DNA of 64,000 nucleotides, taken from positions 15,766,397-15,830,396 of the forward strand of contig NC_081547.1 in NCBI RefSeq assembly GCF_901000735.1, written 5' to 3'. A model generated the notes under the pieces. The model saw only the letters and a program-made list of their open reading frames with translations, did not search any database and was not told the origin of the DNA. Numbering within the stretch: the stretch's first letter is position 1; each line of letters opens with the position of its first letter. The stretch is from Corylus avellana. Its lineage: Eukaryota; Streptophyta; Magnoliopsida; Fagales; Betulaceae. Made by a program: the position numbers and the translations under genes. Below are positions 11,359 to 22,629 of this stretch, piece after piece.

Positions 11359-12284
11359 TATCAATCCATGAAAATAATATATAGTGGCTCTCACTCTCAA
11401 GACTTGTCAAGGCAGATGATGATGGTCAAGATCCTGACATTATTATAAGATTTAACGGTACACCTTTAAATTCGTAGTAGGCTTCCAAACCTAACATGCA
11501 CCAGATCACCAGATATTGAGATAATAATGTTCATATTAATTATTCCTTGAACAGATCTTGGTATCAGCTCCATAAGGTATCCATGAGCTATCAGAACATG
11601 ACACAAATACAACCCAAAGAACTTAATTAATTGCAACTTTGTATAGTTCAGCATCCTCCTCATTGAAGCCACTCACCCAGACCAATTCAATATTGGGACA
11701 TGTACTATAAAGCAGCCTAATTTTTTAATTCAATTTCCAAAAGAGAATATTATACTCACTGGCTCACTCCCAAGTTTCTTTTTCTCCCTCATTGTGGCTT
11801 CAAAAGGAAAAGCAAGTCAAAGAATACTCCATTTCACTCTCCAAACATGCATTTGCGAACAACATAGACAAGTCCAAAACTGCCCATTTACTTAATTATG
11901 TATAAAACATGAACACAAATCAATAAAGAAATGTACAAGGAACATATTAAAAAAAAACTAATAAAGAAAATTATGTACAAAGCATAATCAATAAAAATAA
12001 TAATATTAAAAAATAAATAAATCAATAAAAAAAAATACCACAGATTACCCAACAAGCCAAAGGTCTGACTAAAATAACAGTGAGTAGAAAATACAAAAAG
12101 AACGTACACGAATGTTTTCACCAATCAATACAAAGAAAGATTCAAAACTAGAAAGTCAAAATATATCGCTCAAGTTTGAGCATCAGATTAAACTTGAAAC
12201 CCAAAGAAGGAGAAATTGAAATTGAAATTGAGAAAATAATCAATGGTTTACCCAATATTTAGCGATCTTTGAAGACATTCATGG
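11359..12284. other. Possible promoter/leader region of RING-CH gene
   Basis: No coding sequence is seen. Read on the minus strand, 12420-12180 looks like a plant leader: a long CT tract (complement of the GA run at 12379-12409), then T/C-rich DNA and a possible donor 'ttggGTAAACC' near 12250. This would make it the first non-coding exon of the RING-CH gene, but the link is inferred only from strand and distance. Confidence 0.3.
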
Positions 12285-12374
12285 GTTTCAAACAATATAG
12301 GCATAGCTCGGTGGGGTATTTTAGAACAATAATCAAATTCTTACGGTTTTCTAATTTGGCATGAATGAGAGTTC

Positions 12375-12414
<40 letters not shown>

Positions 12415-12752
12415 CTTTGAACAGACCGAAATTGAAGAAAATGCAGGTTATGGCTTTCTTGTTATTCTTATTATATTAGGAGTGGTGGTCAGGTGGGGGC
12501 TTTCTCATTTTTCTGTCTCTAAGCTCTAGAAAAATGACACTTTTGACAACCCTCAACTATTTCCATTTTAAAAAAAAAAAAAAAAAATTATTTCAATGTT
12601 AAACTATGTTTAGGTGTGGTTTATACTTTTTGGAAGAAAAAAATAATAATTGTTAGTATTGAAAGGTGAAAAAGTGATATTCAAAAGTTGAAGATTTTTA
12701 TTTTATAGTGATTTTTTTTTATTTGAATAATAGTAAAAAGTGAAAGATAAAC
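12285..12752. repeat. Segmental duplication copy A (MULE-free, empty site)
   Basis: This block matches 15128-15337 joined to 24557-24846: both start with 'gtttcaaacaatataggcat' and share the GA tract, 'tggtggtcaggtggggg' and 'aatagtaaaaagtgaaagat'. Copy A has one TTATTCTTA at 12462-12470, where copy B carries the 9.2 kb MULE flanked by two copies of that 9-mer. It is therefore a natural empty site. Confidence 0.88.
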
Positions 12753-12926
12753 CAAGTGTAATCCCTTGGCTTCGTTCATCTCAAACCGAACGATGACCAC
12801 AAGGAAGAGTTTCTAGACCTGTCCCAGGAGAGTGAGTCCATGAACTATAAGAAGTTACATTTGATTCTTAAGAAGATGGAGATCAAACAAGAGATCAAAA
12901 ATGAAGAATTTTTTCTATAGTTGTAT
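12753..12926 (+). mobile_element. Orphan internal fragment of the small LTR retrotransposon
   Basis: This stretch ('ccttggctt', 'cgatgaccacaaggaagagt', through 'aaaaatgaagaatt') repeats 14069-14230 of the adjacent element's interior with a few changes. It abuts the 5' LTR directly, so the layout is partial-interior, LTR, interior, LTR, suggesting recombination between tandem copies. Confidence 0.8.
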
Positions 12927-13275
12927 TGTAACAGGTGTGTGGTAAGCTGTTATAAGTGGGCTGGACAGTTGTTAGTTAGTTAGTTTGTTGGGCTGAACAG
13001 TTATTAGTTAGTTGGGCTTAACAGCTTGGACTTGTATATATAAACCAAAAATCAGGAGAAGGGGATTATTGAATATCTTGTATTGTGGAACCTATAGTTG
13101 TAGTTCTTGATAGTTTAACCTTAGTCTTGCAAGAGGAATCTGATCAAACTCAAATTGATCCTTATCTGTAATTTGTTCTCTTCAATTCCATTTTCAATCC
13201 ATTGTTTTACAAATCATTCAATCATCTATCCTTAATCCATACAGAAATTCCCAAATCAATAACAGGTGTGTTACA
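12927..13275 (+). repeat. 5' LTR
   Basis: A 349 bp LTR from TGTAACAG to GTGTTACA, with short inverted ends, a 'gttagttagttag' stretch and a TATA-like box. It matches the 3' LTR with scattered substitutions. Confidence 0.85.
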
Positions 13276-13307
13276 AGTGGTATCAAAGCAGCACTTTCCT
13301 GAGAAGC

Positions 13308-13918
13308 AATGGTAGACTTTAACAAAAGATTTGATGAAGTGATGATCAAACTTTCCCAAATAACTGATATGATGGAGGCACAAAAAAAATCCAGGACCAG
13401 CTCATCAAGCAGCAGGGCCATGGCAGAGTAGGTCTCATTTTCAACAACCTTACAATGAGTTTCGTCACCCTGGAAACAGAGAGGGAAGAAACTATTGGCA
13501 GCAAGGTTTTCTTGATCCTTACAACCCAGCAGTTCAAGAAGAGAGGATGGCGGGGAGGTTTCCTCAACCTGCACATCAGAATTGGAGAAGGCCATATTTG
13601 GAAGATCGAGGTAATGGAGCTGTTCATTATCCTGAAACCAGAGAGGGGATGAACTGTTGGCAGCAAGGTTTTCTTGAATCTTACAACCCATCAGCCCAAG
13701 AAAAATTCAATAATTATCTTGGAATTAGAGATGGAAGGAATAATTGGCAGCATGGTTTTTCTGATGTTTATCATCCAGCAGTTCAAGAAGAGAGGATGGC
13801 AGGGAGGTTTCCTCAACTTGCACATCAGAACTGGAGAAGACCATATTTTGAAGATTGAGGTTATAGAGCTGTTCAACAAGGAGGTTATGGAGGTGATCGG
13901 CAGGGAGAGGAGCAGCTA
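13308..13918 (+). pseudogene. Gag-like ORF with internal peptide repeats, frameshifted
   Basis: ATG at 13308 opens a short coiled-coil-like segment ('MVDFNKRFDEVMIKLSQ') that ends at a TAG near 13430 unless the frame shifts in the A8 tract at 13382. In the shifted frame a Trp/Gln-rich sequence follows with about three imperfect repeats: 'NYWQQGFLDPYNPAVQEER', 'NCWQQGFLESYNPSAQEK' and 'NNWQHGFSDVYHPAVQEER', two followed by 'MAGRFPQ..HQNWRRPY'. It stops at 13857. There is no CCHC knuckle. The role as a structural (gag-type) protein is inferred from position only. Confidence 0.55.
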
Positions 13919-14074
13919 GCCATTATATCCGAGTTAGTCCCTATGAAGATCGAGTCCATACCATTACAACAGGTTCATGAGATTTCAGAGTCTACAAAAA
14001 AAATCAAGAAACGATTAGTGATTGAAGCCAAAGGTCAACAAATTCCGAAGCCATAAGGGATTTATGGTACCCAA

Positions 14075-14398
14075 GTGGAATCCCTTGGCTTTGTTGATCT
14101 CAAACCGAACGACGACCACAAGGAAGAGTTTCTAGACCTGTCCCAGGAGAGTGAGTCCATGGACTGTAAGAAGTTATATTTGATTCTTGAGAAGGTGGAG
14201 ATCAAACAAGAGATCAAAAATGAAGAATTGGGGGAGCAAGATTTGGTGAAAAAAATTTCAAATTTTGAGAGGCTTTCTTGCAATGAAGTGCAGTTGTTTG
14301 ATAAAACTCCGCAAAGCAAGTTAAATGATGGCGTCTTCTTTCTTTGGTGCGTCAGATGGTGTTTTGATCCAGGCAAAAAGCTTTTTTTTGAGCAGTAG
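14075..14398 (+). CDS. Unrecognised ORF in LTR element interior
   Basis: A 107-codon frame is rich in Glu, Lys and Asp ('DDHKEEFLDLSQESESMD', 'EKVEIKQEIKNEELGEQD'). Its start region also appears in the orphan fragment at 12.78 kb, so it belongs to the element. No family is recognised; it may be the tail of the gag-like product. Confidence 0.35.
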   Translation: MESLGFVDLKPNDDHKEEFLDLSQESESMDCKKLYLILEKVEIKQEIKNEELGEQDLVKKISNFERLSCNEVQLFDKTPQSKLNDGVFFLWCVRWCFDPGKKLFFEQ

Positions 14399-14782
14399 AA
14401 GAAGAAAGGGAGAAGAAGACCTTGTGTGTTTGGGGGAGAAGAATCAGATGTGAATAATTGATAGGAGGGATACATGGCCCAAAGAGTGTGGTGGAAAGAA
14501 GTGGTTGGACACTTGGCACATTATGCGGGGTGCAGAGACAAGAGTTGGAAAGCATTACAAAAATGCTTGACAACGAGATGGAAATGCTGCCGTTGGGATA
14601 TATGGGGGATTGGTCTATGGGTTGGAGGAAGGGATTCTGCAGCCTGCGAGTTGGGCTTTTAGATGTTATGGAAAGGATTTTTTTTTTTTCTTTTAGGGTT
14701 GTTTTGTAATAGTCAATATTGAAATGGGCTTGTCTTTTTCAACTTCACCTTATGGGCAAGGTGCTCTTAAATGGGTGAGTAT

Positions 14783-15127
14783 TGTAACAGGTGTGTGGTG
14801 AGCTGTAATAAGTGGGCTGGACAGTTGTTAGTTAGTTAGTTGTGATGAACAGTTAATAGTCAGTTGGGCTTAACAGCTTGGACTTGTATATATAAAACAA
14901 AAGTCAAGAGAAGGGGATTATCGAATATCTTGTATTGTGGAACCTATAGTTGTAGTTCTTGATAGTTTAGCCTTAGTCTTGTAAGAGGAGTCCGATCAAA
15001 CTCGAATTGATCCTTATCTGTAATTCATTCCGTTCAATTCCATTTTCAATCCATTGTTTTATAAATCATTCAATCATCCATCCTTAATCCATACAGAACT
15101 TCCCAAATCAATAGCAGGTGTGTTACA
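14783..15127 (+). repeat. 3' LTR
   Basis: A 345 bp partner of the 5' LTR. It is preceded by the purine-rich 'aaatgggtgag', a weak polypurine tract, and followed at once by duplication copy B ('gtttcaaac'). Confidence 0.85.
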
Positions 15128-15337
15128 GTTTCAAACAATATAGGCATAGCTCGGTGGGGTATTTTAGAACAATAATCAAATTCTTATGGTTTTACAATTT
15201 GGCATGACCGAGAATTCCACTGCGGTTTTCCAATTTGGCATGACCGAGAGTTCCACAAAGAGAGGGAGAGAAAGAAAGAGACTTTGAACAAACCGAAATT
15301 GAAGAAAATGCAGGTTATGGCTTTCTTATTATTCTTA
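15128..15337. repeat. Duplication copy B, left part
   Basis: It matches 12285-12470, with one extra internal repeat of 'ttccaatttggcatgaccgag'. It ends in the first TTATTCTTA (15329-15337) that flanks the MULE. Confidence 0.85.
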
Positions 15338-16146
15338 GGGTTAAATACTTCATACCCCCCTAGGGTTTTCCAACTTTATTTTTTCCTCCCTTGGGTTTCA
15401 TTTTTATCACAGGAGGTCCCTGTGATTTTGATAAATGACCAAATTAGTTCATCCGTTAGTTGACCGTTAGTTGACTGTACGGACTGACACGTGGACCATT
15501 TACAAATTGACACCTGGAATAAGGCCACGTCATCACTATTCACATTGCCACATAATCTGCCACCTAATTAAACAAAATATCAAATAAACAAAACACCTAA
15601 TCATTAAAACAAAATATCAAATAAACAAAACACCTAATTAAACAAACAAAACACCTTCAGCCTCTTCAATCGACGACATTCACCAACAATAGAATTAAAA
15701 CCGTTAATTAAACAACAAAACTGGTTCCTTCAGGCAGCTACGATATTGACGAACAGAACAGGGGAAGAAAAAAATCAACCCAAACCCTAGGCTCAATTTG
15801 GCCAAATTTCCGGCCAAAACTCCACAAATCGGCGACGGAGCTTCCTCCCCAACCCAACCCCAAGCTTCAACGGCCGCATTTTCTCCGGCGACAGACCACC
15901 GCACCACCAGCGACGAAGCTTCCTCCTCAACCCACCCACAAGCTTCCACGGCCGCATCTTCTCCGGCGACAGACCACCGCACCACCGGCGACGAAGCTTC
16001 CTCCCCAACCCACCCCCAAGCTTCCACAGCCAAACCATCGCACCACTCTCCGGCGACCAAGCTTCCACGACAGACCCTAACCACTTTCTTCCACAATCCG
16101 AGAAACCCCAAATCCCGTCAATTTCCAAACCAAAGTTTGCTTCCGC
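15338..16146 (+). repeat. MULE left terminal inverted repeat
   Basis: The outer ~330 bp are AT-rich, with 'cacgtggacc' and 'gccacgtcatc'. The inner part is GC-rich and holds about three tandem 78 bp units with 'ttccacggccgcatctt' and 'gcgacagaccaccgc'. The open frame across these units (both strands) is probably incidental. It ends about 20 bp before the GRF gene ATG and so likely supplies that promoter. Confidence 0.9.
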
Positions 16147-16165
16147 TGTCCGATCTGTGTACGTG

Positions 16166-18066
16166 ATGACATCAAGTCGGACGTACGGCTCGAAACGAAA
16201 GGAAGTTTCCCGTAGCATTGAGAAGGTATGTTCTACAAAAAATCTGCACCTTTTTTTTCTTTTATGAATTTTACGAACAATCTGCAAGTATTTTACGAAA
16301 TTTAATTTTGTTTTCCATTGTTGTTTCCGTTCTTTTTTTTTTTTTTTTTTAATTTAAGTCAACTTTATTTCTAGTATTTTAATGCAAAACAACATTTTTT
16401 TGCCATTAAAGTTCATATTATATGTGATTTTAAGCCTAAATCAATGGCAATTGTGGTGTTGAAATCATCTATGTGTACAGGAGTTCCTCGTCCTTCAATG
16501 GGGGAGGGGGAAGAGTTGTCTCAACACAGCCATACAAGAGCAGGAAAAGTGTTCCTCTAACAACCCATTAAAATGGACCCCATGCCTTAATATGGAAATG
16601 CCATTCCCCTACCAACCCATTACATGCCTTTTACTGAAGCCGAAAACAAGACAAAAAAACAACACACACACAACAAAACGTGTATGCATGTTGCTTGCTC
16701 TTTTAACTATTTTTATTTTAAGTCAGCTTTATTTGTAGTATTTTAAGTAAGTTTTATTTCTCCTATTTTAAGTTAGTTCTATTTTATGTATTTTTGGATA
16801 GTTTTATTTTGATGCAGACGAATTCATCTGCTGGATCTTCATCAGTGGACTGTAGTGAGATGTCCTTTGTATGTTATTGCAATTTACTTGCACCTTTGAA
16901 GACTTCAATGACTCCGGACAACCCTGGCATACGATTCTGGGGTTGCGCCACCTACAATTCGAGTGTAAGAAATCTTGTTTCCACTGTAAATCCATTATGA
17001 ATGTTGAATGTTGGTTTTGAATCCCATTTGTTGAGTTGGTACTGATATGGGCTGTGATTCTTGGATTAAAGGTAGTCTTGAATAGCATGTGGAGCACTAA
17101 GATTAGTTTTGAATTCTATTTGTTATTAGATATTGATATGGTTGAGACTTTAGGAATTACAGATTGTAATTAACAATTCAAGTTTGCTTGCAATTGTTTG
17201 TTTAAAATTTGTGTGAGTTGTTTGATGTTCTTAGAAAGCGTACAAGTTGTATAAATTGGCCTTCGATTTATTAAGGTGCTAGGTTTCTTTCCATGTTATT
17301 TTCAAGAGGATGGTATTTCCTGCTATGGTATTTCCTATTGCGATTTATTTGTCCTTTCTTTTATCTCTCAAAAATCTCATATTTTCTTCTCTTTTTGGCA
17401 TTTCAGCCCTTTTTTATTTTATTTTATTTATTTAATTTTTTTTTTCTTTTTTCTTGTGGGTTAATTTCAGCCACTTTAATTGCTTCAAACTCTACCCACT
17501 CTAAAAAATAAAAAAGTATGTCTCCTCAGTCCAATGCTATACGGCCACTCTTAAGAGGATAAATAAGAAAAATACAATGGACTTATATCAATGAACACTC
17601 TATTATCATTTGCTCTGATAATAGAGTGTTCTCAATATGAGGCTGCTTCTTATAGCTTTACCTGGTCTTATTCAATGTTTTGCTTCCCTCTTTTTTTTAT
17701 TTTTTATTATTATTATTATCTTCTTTTATGCAGAGGAATGCTGCCTGCAGATTTTTCAAATGGCACGATAAACCAACTTGTAAAAGGGGTATGACGGTTC
17801 TACCTGGCTTGTTTGATAAGGTTAGAGAGTTGTAGGATGAAAAAGACAATTGCAGGGCAAGGATTGAAGACCTGTTGAGTGAAAATGACAAATACCTGAC
17901 AAGGGATAAGCAAATCCAGAATGAAGGTGTCATACATATAGAAAAGATTCGAGAGTTAGAGAAGAAAAATGCCATATTTAGAGCAAGAGAGAAATTTCTT
18001 ATGTATGCCTCGTTTTTGTCATGGTGTATGATGTTGTTAGTTGTTTATGTTGCACTTATGCAATGA
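16166..18066 (+). pseudogene. GRF zinc-finger, coiled-coil, tail-membrane protein in MULE
   Basis: Three exons join in phase: 16166-16225, 16818-16964 and 17734-18066 (donors GTATGT and GTAAGA; acceptors 'gatgcag' and 'tttatgcag'). The product is ~179 codons: a basic, Ser-rich N-terminus; a GRF-type zinc finger with 'CYCNLLAPLKTSMTPDNPG', 'RFWGC' and, across the second splice, 'CRFFKWHD'; a charged coiled coil ('RIEDLLSENDKYL', 'KIRELEKKN'); and a C-terminal hydrophobic anchor ('FLSWCMMLLVVYVAL'). A TAG at 17836-17838 stops it at residue 103, before the coiled coil. GRF fingers bind nucleic acid in DNA-repair and topoisomerase proteins. It occupies the mudrB position; a helper role in transposition is inference only. 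Confidence 0.8.
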
Positions 18067-18960
18067 ATTTTGTGTAATGATATATCTTTTTTAACTAATG
18101 TAAATTGATTATGTATCCCTACTTATGAAATGTAAACTTTTTTAAACTGAGTTCATATGTTTGTATATTCTTAATTTAGAACAACTAGGTTTTTCTGAAA
18201 TTGTCATTTTGAAATTACATCCATTTTCTACGACATGAGCATCAAATACAATGAAATTGCACGAGAAAAGTCATCATCTTCTAGGTGCCTTTCCCTTTGC
18301 AGAAGCCCACTCCTAGACGAATCCTGCATCAAAATGTGGATAAAAAGAACTTCAAGGAAACATTAAACAAAAATACAGGCCAAGGCAGTAAAATTAGCTG
18401 TAACACACGTTGGGAGCACTTTGTTGCTGATTTAGATAACCCCTCTCAACCTCCTTCTTTGAAGCCTCAATAGCAGCTTGAATCATTTCTTCCTCAATAT
18501 GATTTCAGATGTTCCTGTTTACCAATCAAAATATATCAAACAACTCAAAAAAAAAAAAAAAAAAAATGTTGGGACTCAGGAGTTGCTCCAAGACCATCTT
18601 AAATCACCATTTATCCCCAAAAAATTAAATTAATAAAAAAATAGTGAATTTAATTATTTAAATAATATTCTAAATTGGTGCAAATGTCACATACAAACAT
18701 CGCTTTTCTTGCTCATACCAACTGAAATTACAACACCGCCACAATTAAACGATTCACAAGCAACATTAGGTCCAATTGACTGCAAAATTAAGTCCATAAT
18801 TAAACTGCTTGTGTACCATCACTAGAGGCGACTCTTCCATTTTCTTCGACAGCACCACTTCGAAAACAGGATAATTGACTGAGAATGAAATCTAACCGCA
18901 TCTTATAGACGCAAACACACATACTGACATATATATACTTATAACAACCGACAACTCCAA
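18067..18960. other. MULE intergenic middle, 3' side of GRF gene
   Basis: AT-rich DNA between the two convergent genes, with a 26 A tract at 18546-18567. No coding domain is recognised. Confidence 0.5.
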
Positions 18961-18964
18961 CATT

Positions 18965-19165
18965 TTCATAATGTACATCTAAAATACATACACTCAAAAT
19001 ACATAAGTCCAAAATACATCCAAATTACGTACATCTAAAATACAAACACCCAAAATACTTACGTCCAAAATACATCCAAAGTACGTACATCTAAAATACA
19101 TACACCCAAAATACATACGTCCAAAATACATAAGTCCAAAATGCATACATATAAAATACATTCAT
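18965..19165. repeat. Minisatellite (~16 bp, ATACATCCAAA-type)
   Basis: Around a dozen imperfect units such as 'aaaatacatacgtccaaaat' in the MULE middle. A short run of the same units in the same orientation sits just upstream of the transposase ATG (22630-22700). Confidence 0.8.
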
Positions 19166-19384
19166 CCCAAACATTGGATCCACTATCCAAAACCCAATAA
19201 TCTATTGAGTTGCCCTATACTGTCCTAAACGTGATCTTGTGATGAATTGTCCTCCCGCTTGTGATTCTCCAATCTGAAATACATGCACATCCATATCACC
19301 AAGAGACATGTTAAATTAAGCTATAAAACTTCAATCACGTAGGCTATACCATGTTAAGGGTTAATTATTGTATCATTCAATTAG

Positions 19385-19670
19385 AAAAATAAATAAATAA
19401 AGGATTATGCATCATCACTTAGTAAATAAAATAGTCGGTCAAGATTCAATAATTCAAAAACTCTTTGAACTTTCCAACCATTTTCCTATCATTCATACTT
19501 TTCTTCTCTTTGCCTAATCTACTTCTCTAAAATAATAGAATTTCATCCAATAGCACTTACTCCACGATAGCATGTTTATTGCATCGCATAAAAATGAATA
19601 AATTAGAAAATGATGTTATTGCAGCAGACGAAATTAAAAAACACACATATTGTGCGTATTATTGGATGCA
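19385..19670 (+). repeat. Inner inverted repeat, left arm
   Basis: Contains 'ttgaactttccaaccatttt', 'gcctaatctacttctctaaa' and 'gatgttattgcagcagacg'. The complement of the same order of blocks appears at 22838-23178. The two arms closely bracket the transposase gene. Confidence 0.85.
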
Positions 19671-19714
19671 CTAGAAAAGGTATTATTGTGTAGCAAATTA
19701 ATTAATAGCAGGAT

Positions 19715-22613
19715 TTATACTAAAGTCATAATGAATCCATTACTCACCCCTACTGATTGGCTAATTGGGCTTGTGTTGTCGATAGTGGTGGTGGGCTCTC
19801 CTACATCTTGTGATCCTTGCTGCTACACCATACAAAAAAACAATGTCATAAATACACGCTTAATATTTTAATAAAGATAACATTAATAGTTTGTTCAAAT
19901 AGCTAACCTCAGTTTTATTGTTTTTCTTTGTCTTCACAACCTTTTTGGGCCAAATCTTCTTGTTCGGATTGTCTGGTTCACGACAATTCCTAGCATTGTG
20001 ACCCGCTTGACCACAATTCCCACAACGTACACTATACCCCTTACGAGTCATCTTGGTCGTTTCAATAGGCTCATTCTCATCCTCTCCTCTTCTTCTCACC
20101 TTTCTAGGCCTACCTCTTTGTTTTTTTGGTATAGGGGGCAGTATATGTTCCACATCATCCTCAATAGGCCACTCATTGTAAGCTGATGGTATCGGATATA
20201 ACTCAGGGGCATATGACTTCCTAAAAGTATCCATCGAATACCACTTACTGACATACTGCTCAGGGACTTGCCTATGTGCAGAAATTGCAGAAATTGCATG
20301 GGGGCATGGAATACCATTCAATTGAAATCTACCACAACCATATGTTCTTCTCCCTAGATCAACAATTCTCCTAGGCTCATGACTATGGTCAACCTCAAAC
20401 TGCAATTTATTACTCCAATGACAAATGTAGTTTCTTGAATCCCGCTTGTTTCTCTCCAATTTTATCACAATCTTAGGGCAAATCACATTTTTTGAAGTTT
20501 TTGCTCCAGCCCTTTTTTGATTGAACCTGGACATTAGTTTCCGCCATATTAATTCCATGCATCCCAATATAGGCTTATCTCTTGCCTCTAGGATCCACGC
20601 ATTGAAACACTCGGCGGTATTGTTCATTAATATATCACTACAACTATAATCACTAAATGCATGCCTTGACCACATCCGTTGATCAATCTTGCTAATGTAG
20701 TCGAATGCAGCTTCACTCATACCTCTAATGACTGATAGGTAGTATTTGAATTGCAACTCATTAGCTGCATGAGCTGCACCATCCAAAGCATTTTTGTATG
20801 CCTTGCCCTTGAACCCTTGTTTCTTGAAGTTTGCATGCAGAAGCCTGAGACAAAATCGATGTTCTAGACCAGGCATCAAATTCTCCAAGGCATTGAGCAA
20901 TCCCTGATTATCAATACAAAATAAAACTTGTTAATTGTTCATCAAACAAAATACAAACAATACATAATATTCAACTAATTCATACCATTTGTCGATCAGA
21001 CATGAATGACCAAGTGTGTACTCGTGGATTGCCAATATCTTCCAATAAACAGCTCAAAAACCATGTCCATGTATGCTGATCTTCACACTCACATACAACA
21101 TATGCTAGTGGATAAATGTCGTCATTTGCATCCCGCACAACGGCTGCATGCAGCTGCCCACCGAACTCGCTCTTCAAGAAGCAAGCATCGGCACAAATCA
21201 TGGGTCTACACGCCTCCAAGAAGCCCCTCTTGCAGGATGCCAATGACACATACATTTGTTGAAAGAATCTTCCATCCCGTTGTCTATAAGCTGATGTGCC
21301 AGGATTCTACTTCCTTAATGCATTTGCACATGTTTATATTGCTCACCTTTTTTCCCTTTCAAAATACCCAATGCCATCCTCTTTGCTCGGTGACAACTCA
21401 ACAAAGTCATTTTGACATTGTAATCCCTTCTAATCATTTCCTTCAATGCAATTGGTTTAAAATTCGGTTGGTCCCGAAAGTTGTCCAAATATCGGTGTGC
21501 AGCCCACTTGATTGATGCCTTCTTGTTGTAGTAGTGAGCCCTACAATTGTGCTCTTTAATGTAACTCTTGATTTGGAAACAACCTTTGTCATTCGACCAC
21601 GGTGCATGTATTCTCCATCCACAAGCTTTCTTACAAATGGCGGTAACCCTTGTTCTCTCATTGCGCAAGTAAGTGTAGTCAAAAGAATTTTGAACTGCAA
21701 ACAGTTGCAATGCATCCTTAAACTGAGGGGGGTCAACAAATTTCTGCCCAATATGCAATTCTACTATCTCTTTCAAGTCAGTTTTTACCATCCATTGAGG
21801 ATACTTCCTCCTAACATGTCTCGGGGACCCTTCACCCACATCATCATTATCTATGCTCGAGTAGCCACCATCACTATCGCCATCATCTTCATCCGGCTCA
21901 TTTGAAATATCCACAATAGTCTTAGATGTCTCTGTTTCATACCACGATTGAAACCATTTCATTATATCCTCCTTAGCTTGACGTATATGTTCTTCATCAT
22001 TTTCTAAGAAAATGTCCTCTTCATTGTCATCTGCTACTTCAAAGTCACTCAAGTCTGTATGCTCTCCCCCCTCAGTGTGAATTTGTTTTTTAGGCCTACC
22101 ACTTTGTTTTACAGACTTTTGCTTTGTATCTTGCGGCTTTGAAAGCTGATGCTCTTGCACATGTTCTTGTGGAGGCTCTTCCTCATAAACTTGTGCGGGT
22201 GACTGAGAAATCATCATCATTGGAGACCTGACTTCAATTGGAACTTCTTCAACTATAATATCGGTCACAAATACATGCAATCTATTTTTCTTCCCACTAG
22301 CCACTTCTTTGAACATTTTCATGATGTCTTTGTCATTAGTAAGTCCACGTATGTAGTCATTCGTTTCATCATCAAACTTGAAGTACAACATCAACCTTGG
22401 AATGTCCTTATAGTTGTACTCTAAGTACAATTCCATTATGTTGGTTATATCCCAAAAACATAGGCGGTTTGCATCCAAACCTTCTATAGGCATCACATCA
22501 TCTCTCACATATTTCAAATCCGGTTGACTAAATGATCCATGATGGTGAATGAAAAGATCAACAACTGATGTAGGCGTTTCTGTACATTGACAACAAACAG
22601 GTATTTTAGCCAT
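19715..22613 (-). pseudogene. MuDR-family MULE transposase (mudrA-like), frameshifted
   Basis: Exons on the minus strand: 22613-20986, 20903-19908 and 19822-19715 (donors GTATGAATT and GTTAGC), ~910 codons. In order it has a PB1-like N-terminal domain ('LFIHHHGSF'), an acidic linker, the plant MuDR DNA-binding domain ('CGWRIHAPWSNDKGCFQIKS', 'HNC'), a MULE catalytic core ('MICADACFLKSEFGGQL' with the first Asp; 'SFMSDRQM' with the second), a SWIM finger ('CGRFQLNGIPCPHAISAI'), an AT-hook-like 'KKQRGRPRK' and a CCHC knuckle ('CGNCGQAGHNARNC'). A 1-base loss near 21325 plus a TAG at 21308-21310 break the DNA-binding/catalytic junction. The start MAKIPVCC is preferred over the upstream Met because the upstream codons lie in minisatellite DNA. 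It cuts and inserts DNA at the TIRs in active relatives. Confidence 0.92.
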
Positions 22614-22629
22614 TTCTGTAATTGGATTG

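Larger units (their letters stand above)
12927..15127 (+). mobile_element. Small non-autonomous LTR retrotransposon (TR-GAG/TRIM-like)
   Basis: Two LTRs (12927-13275 and 14783-15127, ~347 bp, highly similar) begin TGTAACAGGTGTG and end with 'ggtgtgttaca'. Directly after the 5' LTR is 'gtggtatcaaagcag', close to the usual initiator-Met tRNA primer-binding site (TGGTATCAGAGC). The interior is only ~1.5 kb, with a gag-like repeat ORF and no protease, integrase or polymerase, so mobility must have depended on proteins from another element. No matching 5 bp duplication is seen at the two ends (TGTAT versus GTTTC), consistent with rearrangement. The LTR has a TATA-like 'tatatataaa' about 110 bp in. 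Confidence 0.85.

Noticed and set aside
15704..16287. Long open frames on the minus strand (Trp/Val/Glu-rich repeats) in the left TIR and matching plus frames at 23748-24187
   Set aside because: They are open because of the 78 bp GC-rich tandem units; both strands and two frames are open, with no start context, splice pattern or family match.
18965..19165. CRISPR-like array
   Set aside because: Units are contiguous and imperfect with no unique spacers; it is a plant minisatellite.
19998..20317. Plus- and minus-strand ORFs overlapping the transposase C-terminal exon
   Set aside because: Shadows of the minus-strand transposase exon, which has clear SWIM and CCHC motifs.
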